Both the position numbers and the translations under genes were made by a program. From contig CAAGGJ010000126.1 of NCBI GenBank assembly GCA_900769345.1, positions 1 through 11,164 of the forward strand: a DNA stretch of 11,164 nt, in the 5' to 3' direction. This DNA is from Bacteroidales bacterium. Lineage in GTDB: Bacteria > Bacteroidota > Bacteroidia > Bacteroidales > Muribaculaceae. This document shows positions 6,083 through 11,164 of this stretch, piece by piece. Numbering within the stretch: position 1 is the first letter of the stretch; each line of letters starts with the position of its first letter. The notes under the pieces were generated by a model, which saw only the letters and a program-made list of their open reading frames with translations, ran no database searches and had not been told where the DNA came from.

Positions 6083-7555
6083 ATGGAAAACGACAATATA
6101 TATGCCGCATCGCGCCAAGAGGAATGGCGCGAACAACTTCGCAAAAGCATGTCGCCCAAGGAGCGCACCGCCATTGAGCGCGTGAAAATGCCGGAACTTG
6201 CCCCCGACTATCGCATTACTTGCAACGAGGAGGTCAATCAGGGCATTACTGCCGAGATGGCTCTGCTCGAGGCTAAACGATGTCTCGACTGCCCCAACCC
6301 GCAGTGCGTCACCGGCTGCCCTGTGGGCATCAACATCCCTAAATTTATAAAGAACATAGAGCGAGGCCACTTCGAAGATGCTGCTGCCACTCTCAAGGAG
6401 ACAAGTGCTCTGCCTGCTGTGTGTGGCCGCGTTTGCCCGCAGGAGAAACAGTGTGAAAGCAAGTGTATTCACCTCAAAATGAAGCATCAACCGGTGGCCA
6501 TAGGCTATCTCGAACGCTTCGCAAGCGACTATGTGCGCCTCAACGGACTTTCCGCCCGACCTCAATGCGACCCCGCCAACGGCATCAAGGTGGCTGTTAT
6601 CGGTAGCGGTCCTTGCGGATTGTCATTCGCCGGCGATATGGCTAAAAAAGGCTACGATGTCACTGTTTATGAGGCTCTTCACGAGATTGGAGGCGTGCTG
6701 AAATACGGAATACCCGAATTTCGCCTGCCCAACGCAATAGTCGACACCGAAATCGACGGCCTTCGCCAGATGGGCGTGAAATTTGAGAAAGACTGCGTGA
6801 TAGGCAAAACGCTTTCCTACGACGACTTGCACGATATGGGATTTAAGGGAATTTTCGTGGCTTCGGGTGCCGGTTTGCCTCGTTTTATGAACATTCCGGG
6901 CGAAAACTTGCGCGGCGTTATGTCGAGCAACGAATATCTCACTCGCGTCAACCTCATGGGGGCCGGCCGTCCCGACTGGGATACGCCTGTGCTCTCGGGT
7001 AAAAATGTGGCTATCATTGGCGGCGGAAACACTGCTATGGACTCGGTGCGTACCGCCAAGCGCATGGGTGCCGAGAAGGCTATGCTCGTCTATCGCCGAA
7101 GCGAGGAGGAAATGCCTGCACGACTCGAGGAGGTGAAGCATGCCAAGGAGGAAGGCGTGATATTTATGACTCTGCACAACCCCGTGGAATATCTTGCCGA
7201 CAACAACGGTCGCGTGGCAACGATGCGCGTGCAGCGTATGGAATTGGGCGAACCCGATGCCTCGGGACGCCGCTCGCCGGTGCCTGTGGAAGGCGCTATC
7301 GAGGACATCCCGGTCGACTTGGTGATTGTGAGTGTGGGCGTTTCGCCTAATCCGCTTGTGCCTAGCTCTATTCCGGGTCTCGAAGTGAGCAAGCGCAACA
7401 CCATCGTGGTCGACGAAGCCACTATGCAATCGTCGATTGGCGACATCTATGCCGGTGGCGACATTGTGCGTGGCGGTGCCACTGTTATCCTCGCTATGGG
7501 CGACGGCCGCCGTGCTGCTGCCAACATGCATGACATGCTCCAATCGCAGATATAA
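6083..7555 (+). CDS. nfnB: NfnB-type NADPH/FAD/[4Fe-4S] subunit (GltD-like oxidoreductase)
   Basis: Large subunit, 490 residues, of NfnAB; it holds the FAD expected to perform electron bifurcation and binds NADP(H). The N-terminal GltD-like helical domain carries eight cysteines for two [4Fe-4S] clusters: C67, C70, C75, C79 (CLDCPNPQCVTGCP) and C114, C118, C124, C128 (CGRVCPQEKQCESKC). The FAD Rossmann motif is AVIGSGPCGLSFAGD around 171-185, followed by GGVLKYGIPEFRLP. The NADPH motif is NVAIIGGGNTAMDSVR (308-323), followed by VYRRSEEEMPAR. The C-terminal FAD contact is YAGGDIVRGGATVILAMGDG. The length fits NfnB and GltD alike. No glutamate synthase large subunit lies here, and the partner directly upstream is nfnA, so the common 'glutamate synthase small subunit' label is probably wrong. 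Cys178 sits where Ala or Ser is usual in the glycine loop. A hairpin terminator follows. Confidence 0.92.
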   Translation: MENDNIYAASRQEEWREQLRKSMSPKERTAIERVKMPELAPDYRITCNEEVNQGITAEMALLEAKRCLDCPNPQCVTGCPVGINIPKFIKNIERGHFEDAAATLKETSALPAVCGRVCPQEKQCESKCIHLKMKHQPVAIGYLERFASDYVRLNGLSARPQCDPANGIKVAVIGSGPCGLSFAGDMAKKGYDVTVYEALHEIGGVLKYGIPEFRLPNAIVDTEIDGLRQMGVKFEKDCVIGKTLSYDDLHDMGFKGIFVASGAGLPRFMNIPGENLRGVMSSNEYLTRVNLMGAGRPDWDTPVLSGKNVAIIGGGNTAMDSVRTAKRMGAEKAMLVYRRSEEEMPARLEEVKHAKEEGVIFMTLHNPVEYLADNNGRVATMRVQRMELGEPDASGRRSPVPVEGAIEDIPVDLVIVSVGVSPNPLVPSSIPGLEVSKRNTIVVDEATMQSSIGDIYAGGDIVRGGATVILAMGDGRRAAANMHDMLQSQI

Positions 7556-7560
7556 TCGAT

Positions 7561-7582
7561 AAATATTAATCAATATTTTTTT
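7561..7582 (+). terminator. Weak AT-only hairpin after nfnB
   Basis: AAATATT (7561-7567) pairs perfectly with AATATTT (7572-7578) across a four-base loop, followed by four more T to 7582. The stem contains no G-C pair, so it would be weak alone. It lies just upstream of the stronger hairpin and may assist it. Confidence 0.35.
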
Positions 7583-7590
7583 CAGAGCAT

Positions 7591-7637
7591 AGTGCCTTCT
7601 GCCTGATTTCTTATAGGCACAAGGCACTTTTGCTTTT
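7591..7637 (+). terminator. Rho-independent terminator of nfnAB
   Basis: AGTGCCTT (7591-7598) pairs with AAGGCACT (7621-7628). Inside it GCCT (7601-7604) pairs with AGGC (7615-7618), with a 2x2 internal loop and a 10-base apical loop. The stem runs straight into TTTGCTTTT. Placement 36 bases after the nfnB stop and before the next gene supports termination of the operon. Confidence 0.75.
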
Positions 7638-7658
7638 CTTAAAACAATCCTTTTTATT

Positions 7659-10600
7659 ATGAAAAAAATTATTATTCTATCTTTGGCAATTGCCGCTATG
7701 ACATCACTGTCGGCTTATGCCGATGAGGGCCGATTGATGCGATTCCCCGCTACCAACGGCTCGGATGTGGCTTTCTCCTATGCCGGCGACATCTACACAG
7801 TGCCCATCTCCGGCGGCCTGGCTAAGCGACTAACATCGCACCAAGGTTACGAGATGTTTGCCCGATTCTCACCCGATGGCAACACCATTGCTTTCACCGG
7901 ACAATACGACGGCAACACCGAAATATTCGTTATGCCTCGCGAGGGCGGCGAACCAAAACGCATCACTTTCACTTCCACCAATTCGCGCGACGATGTGGCT
8001 GACCGCATGGGACCTAACAACATAGCCATGGCTTGGACTCCCGACGGTAAAGGCGTGGTCTATCGCAATCGCATAGGCGACGGCTTCACAGGCAAACTCT
8101 GGATTGCGCCCATCGACGGCGGTATGCCCGAAGAATTGCCGCTGCCCGAAGGCGGATTTTGCTCTTATTCGCCCGACGGAAAACGACTTGCCTACAACCG
8201 CGTGTTCCGCGAATTTCGCACTTGGAAGTACTACAAAGGCGGTATGGCCGACGATATTTGGATTTACGACTCTGCAAAAAAGTCGGTAACCAACATCACT
8301 AACACCGTTGGACAAGACATTGCCCCGATGTGGATTGGCGACGAGATTTACTACATCAGCGACCGCGAAAATCGTATGAATATCTATGTCTACAACACTA
8401 TCACAAAAGCCACCTCTAAGGTGACCGATTTCACCGACTACGATGTAAAATTCCCAAGTTGCGGCGGTGGCATGATAGTGTTCGAAAATGCCGGATTTCT
8501 CTATCGCCTCGACCCTACTACTAAAAAATACAGCAAAATCACTGTCGAACTCAATCACGAGGGTAGTTTTGCTCGCTCTGAGGTGCGACAGGTGGCGCAG
8601 TTCGCACGTGGATTCAATGCCTCGCCCGACGGCAACCGCATCTGCATCGCTGCCCGAGGCGATATTTTCGATGTCCCCGTGGAGAAGGGCGTTACTCGCA
8701 ATGTCACTCGCACTCCCGGCGTACACGACCGCGACGGTGCTTGGAGTCCCGACGGTAAAACCATTGCCTACATCAGCGACGCCACCGGCGAAACTGAAAT
8801 TTGGCTGCACTCTACCGTCGACGGCAAAAACTCACAACTCACTTCGGGCAACGACACCTACATTCGCAGCCTCGCTTGGAGCCACGATGGCAAGAACATT
8901 CTGTACACCGACCGTCGCAATCGCGCCATGCTCGTGGACGTGGACTCCAAGTCGAAACGCACTCTTTTCGTCAACCCCGGCGGCGAGATTGCTTTGCCTA
9001 AATTCTCGCCCGACGACAAGTGGCTCGCCTACACCAAGGACGAAAGCAACGAGATGCGCGTGGTATACCTCTACTCTATCGACCAAAATAAGGAATTCCC
9101 GGTCACCGAACGATGGTACGACTCGTCGCAACCGGCTTTCAGCTCCGACGGTAAATACTTATTCTTCACCTCTTCGCGCGACTTCAACCCTATCTATAGT
9201 TCAGTGGAGTGGAATTTTGCCTACACTCAGATGGATTGCATCTATTTCACCACTTTGGCTGCCGACACGCCTTCGCCTTTCCTCGAAAGCGACAGTTACA
9301 GCAAAAAATCGGAGAAAACCGATGCTCCAAAGCCGGAAGCCGACAAGAAAAAAGGCAAAGGCACCGATGCTAAGCCCTCTGATGCCAAGTCGGAGCCTAT
9401 CAAGGTGAATATCGAAGGCATTGCCGACCGCATAGTGCGCATTCCACTCGGCACAGGTCGCTACTACAGCCTCGCAAGCGATGGCAAAACTCTTTACTAC
9501 AACGGCAACGGAGGTGTACATGCCTACGACCTCGCCAAGCAAAAGGACGAAAACATAGCACCCAACGCCAATATGCGCATTATGCCGGGCATGAAGAAAG
9601 TTATTATCAATCAAGGCGGTAAGGTATATGTTACCGACCTCCCTAAGGGTAAAGTCAACCTTTCAGCCCCGGTTAACCTCGACGATATGGTGTGCCACAT
9701 CGATTACTCACAGGAGTGGACGCAAATCTACAACGAAACTTGGCGCGCATTCCGCGACGGCTTCTATCTCGAGAATATGCACGGCGTGGATTGGAAAGCC
9801 ATCCGCGACAAATATGCCGTACTTCTGCCTTATGTAAAGAATCGCATCGATTTGACCTATGTTATCGGTGCTATGATTAGCGAACTCGCCTGCGGCCATG
9901 CCTACGTTGATGGTGGCGACCACATCACACCGCAACGCTTGCCAATGGGATTGCTCGGCGCTAAACTTTCGCAGCAAAACAGTTATTTCCGCATCGACAA
10001 AATCTACACCGGCGCCCCCGACCGCAAGTCGCTCCACTCGCCGCTCAACGACCAAGGCCTCAATGTAAAAGAAGGCGAATTTATCACTGCTGTCGATGGC
10101 ATTTCCACTGCCTCCACGGCTAACATCTATTCGCTCCTCGTGGGCAAGGCGGGAGTGCTCACCGAACTCACCATCAACTCTAAAGCCGAGGAAGGAGGAC
10201 GCAAAATAGTGATTCGTCCCATCGCCGACGAATATCCGCTGGTGCACTACGAGTGGATACAGCGCAATATCGACTATGTCAACAAGAAATCCGGCGGCCG
10301 CATCGGCTATATCTATATCCCCGACATGGGTCCTGAAGGCCTTAACGAGTTTGCTCGATATTTCTATCCACAAATCGATAAGGAAGCTCTCATTATCGAT
10401 GACCGAGCCAACGGCGGTGGCAACATCTCGCCTATGATTATTGAGCGCCTGCTCCGTCAGCCATATCGCATGACCATGTATCGCGGCAGCAACCACAACG
10501 GAACAAACCCCGACAAGGTGCAATATGGGCCCAAAGCGCTGCTCGTCAACAAATATTCGGCAAGCGACGGCGACCTTTTCCCGTGGAGTTTCAAGAAGAA

Positions 10601-10913
10601 CAAGATTGGTCCGGTTATCGGCACCCGCTCTTGGGGCGGCATCATAGGAATCTCCGGCTCGCTGCCTTACATCGACGGAACCGATGTGCGTGTGCCCTTC
10701 TTCACCAACTACGACACCACCGGCGAGTGGATTGTTGAAAATCACGGCGTCGACCCCGACATCGTTATCGACAACGACCCTATCCGCGAGTTCAATGGCG
10801 AAGACCAACAGCTCGACAAAGCCATCGAAGTGCTCCTCGAGCAACTTAAGGAACGCAAACCACTCCCCACAACCCCGGCGCCGCGCACCCTCAGAGACCT
10901 CGGCGTGGATTAA
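7659..10913 (+). CDS. Exported tricorn protease homologue (S41-type serine peptidase)
   Basis: Full-length tricorn-like peptidase, 1084 residues, probably degrading oligopeptides in the periplasm. Residues 1-21 are a signal peptide (MKKIIILSLAIAAMTSLSAYA, cleaved before DEG). Two TolB/PD40 beta-propellers follow up to about residue 680, with recurring blade motifs such as FSPDGNTIAFTG, YSPDGKRLAY, WSPDGKTIAYIS and FSPDDKWLAYT. A Lys/Pro/Asp-rich insert lies at about 549-580. A helical segment leads to His747 in ACGHAY, then a PDZ-like domain (about 770-870). The S41 core has DRANGGGN (915-922), the nucleophile region YSASDGD (Ser967 most likely, Ser969 possible) and Glu1027 in VENHGVDPD. These match the His, Ser and Glu of the archaeal tricorn tetrad. 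The residue before His747 is Gly, where archaeal tricorn has Ser. No exact TAnnTTTG box precedes the gene; CACTTTTG at 7625-7632 is one base off, and it overlaps the upstream terminator. A hairpin follows the stop. Confidence 0.93.
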   Translation: MKKIIILSLAIAAMTSLSAYADEGRLMRFPATNGSDVAFSYAGDIYTVPISGGLAKRLTSHQGYEMFARFSPDGNTIAFTGQYDGNTEIFVMPREGGEPKRITFTSTNSRDDVADRMGPNNIAMAWTPDGKGVVYRNRIGDGFTGKLWIAPIDGGMPEELPLPEGGFCSYSPDGKRLAYNRVFREFRTWKYYKGGMADDIWIYDSAKKSVTNITNTVGQDIAPMWIGDEIYYISDRENRMNIYVYNTITKATSKVTDFTDYDVKFPSCGGGMIVFENAGFLYRLDPTTKKYSKITVELNHEGSFARSEVRQVAQFARGFNASPDGNRICIAARGDIFDVPVEKGVTRNVTRTPGVHDRDGAWSPDGKTIAYISDATGETEIWLHSTVDGKNSQLTSGNDTYIRSLAWSHDGKNILYTDRRNRAMLVDVDSKSKRTLFVNPGGEIALPKFSPDDKWLAYTKDESNEMRVVYLYSIDQNKEFPVTERWYDSSQPAFSSDGKYLFFTSSRDFNPIYSSVEWNFAYTQMDCIYFTTLAADTPSPFLESDSYSKKSEKTDAPKPEADKKKGKGTDAKPSDAKSEPIKVNIEGIADRIVRIPLGTGRYYSLASDGKTLYYNGNGGVHAYDLAKQKDENIAPNANMRIMPGMKKVIINQGGKVYVTDLPKGKVNLSAPVNLDDMVCHIDYSQEWTQIYNETWRAFRDGFYLENMHGVDWKAIRDKYAVLLPYVKNRIDLTYVIGAMISELACGHAYVDGGDHITPQRLPMGLLGAKLSQQNSYFRIDKIYTGAPDRKSLHSPLNDQGLNVKEGEFITAVDGISTASTANIYSLLVGKAGVLTELTINSKAEEGGRKIVIRPIADEYPLVHYEWIQRNIDYVNKKSGGRIGYIYIPDMGPEGLNEFARYFYPQIDKEALIIDDRANGGGNISPMIIERLLRQPYRMTMYRGSNHNGTNPDKVQYGPKALLVNKYSASDGDLFPWSFKKNKIGPVIGTRSWGGIIGISGSLPYIDGTDVRVPFFTNYDTTGEWIVENHGVDPDIVIDNDPIREFNGEDQQLDKAIEVLLEQLKERKPLPTTPAPRTLRDLGVD

Positions 10914-10948
10914 TCTCTCGGTCCGATAATTTCACCCATACCAAAACC

Positions 10949-10990
10949 AATCCCGGACGCCAACAATAAGCATCCGGGATTTATAATATC
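10949..10990 (+). terminator. Probable terminator hairpin after the tricorn-like gene
   Basis: AATCCCGGA (10949-10957) pairs perfectly with TCCGGGATT (10973-10981) across a 15-base loop, followed by TTATAATATCTT. The T tract is interrupted, so strength is uncertain. Read on the other strand the stem is followed by GGTTTTGG, so it could serve convergent genes, but no minus-strand gene is established to its right. Confidence 0.6.
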
Positions 10991-11164
10991 TTGCAGCAAC
11001 TACTGCAACCCGTTATCAATCAATCAGTTAATTACATCTATATTTTTTTATTGCTGTCCGATAAAAGTTGACGGGCACAAAGATATCAGGCTCGGCTGCT
11101 GTTTGTACGGTGGTCGAGTCTGATTTTTTGATTTCCAAGCCCCCTCAATCGAACAAAGACGGTA
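10982..11164. other. Right-edge stretch without a supportable gene
   Basis: About 180 bases after the terminator hairpin. Several short frames run off the edge. On plus, TTG at 11068 stays open to the end (LTGTKISGSAAVCTVVES and on). On minus, a frame of 38 codons ends in a stop at 11048-11050 (residues ending PSTFIGQQ), and another ends in FVPVNFYRTAIKKYRCN but contains an in-frame TGA. None has recognisable family character. The 9-mer GTCCGATAA occurs both at 10921-10929 and at 11056-11064. I see no RNA gene here. Confidence 0.4.

Noticed and set aside
6083..7555. Calling this gene gltD (glutamate synthase small subunit)
   Set aside because: The domains fit, but no large subunit is present and an NfnA-type gene is directly upstream, so NfnB is more likely.
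6623..7627. Long minus-strand open frame opposite nfnB
   Set aside because: Its translation is rich in His, Val and Ala runs typical of antisense shadows, it has no family motifs, and it lies opposite a gene with unmistakable cluster and nucleotide motifs.
7869..8810. Minus-strand open frame opposite the first propeller
   Set aside because: Low-complexity shadow protein; the plus strand shows clear repeated propeller blades and a signal peptide.
9303..9398. Lys/Pro-rich insert in the tricorn-like protein as a frameshift or foreign insertion
   Set aside because: The frame is intact on both sides and, as I recall, similar charged linkers occur at this place in Bacteroidetes homologues.
9708..10844. 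Long minus-strand open frame opposite the tricorn-like gene
   Set aside because: Antisense shadow of the S41 core; no recognisable domain or start signal.
11078..11085. Minus-strand TATCTTTG (CAAAGATA on plus) as a promoter
   Set aside because: It matches the -7 consensus, but no minus-strand gene follows: the sequence to its left is a hairpin and then the 3' end of the tricorn-like gene.
1..11164. CRISPR arrays, tRNA or rRNA genes, complete insertion sequences
   Set aside because: No regularly spaced repeats, cloverleaf sequences, rRNA segments or transposase genes were recognised in the window.

Overview
The window looks like chromosomal DNA of a gut-type Bacteroidales bacterium; a Muribaculaceae-like source is plausible but is inference. 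The support is threefold. Three exact copies of the Bacteroidetes -7 promoter element TAnnTTTG lie in front of genes. Strong Shine-Dalgarno sites are absent. The gene set is also typical: a TolC/HlyD efflux pair, a large glycosidase-like lipoprotein, NfnA/NfnB flavoproteins and an exported tricorn-type protease. Every gene is accounted for and no gap without a gene exceeds 300 bases.

Left part (1-2315, minus strand): an operon read right to left. It encodes a TolC-type outer-membrane channel and then an HlyD/EmrA-type periplasmic adaptor that runs off the left edge after 297 residues. The inner-membrane transporter that should complete the pump would lie beyond the edge. The divergent intergenic region (about 2290-2504) carries one promoter for each direction, plus a palindrome and direct repeats that could be operator sites.

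Middle (2505-5087, plus strand): one large lipoprotein with a (alpha/alpha)6 six-hairpin glycosidase fold and a C-terminal carbohydrate-binding-like beta domain. Several motifs that I recall as conserved in the closest family appear replaced. It stands alone, without SusC/SusD or other polysaccharide-utilisation genes. This is the most unusual item in the window.

Right-middle (5208-7637, plus strand): a two-gene operon, nfnA-nfnB, with its own promoter and a hairpin terminator. It probably encodes the electron-bifurcating NADH-dependent reduced ferredoxin:NADP+ oxidoreductase, which links NADH, NADPH and ferredoxin pools in anaerobes.

Right (7659-10913, plus strand): a full-length exported tricorn protease homologue with its catalytic residues visible, followed by a hairpin. 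The last roughly 180 bases contain no gene I can support. I see no RNA gene, CRISPR array or complete mobile element. I found no clear new multi-gene system; the diverged lipoprotein and the candidate efflux operator are the best leads.
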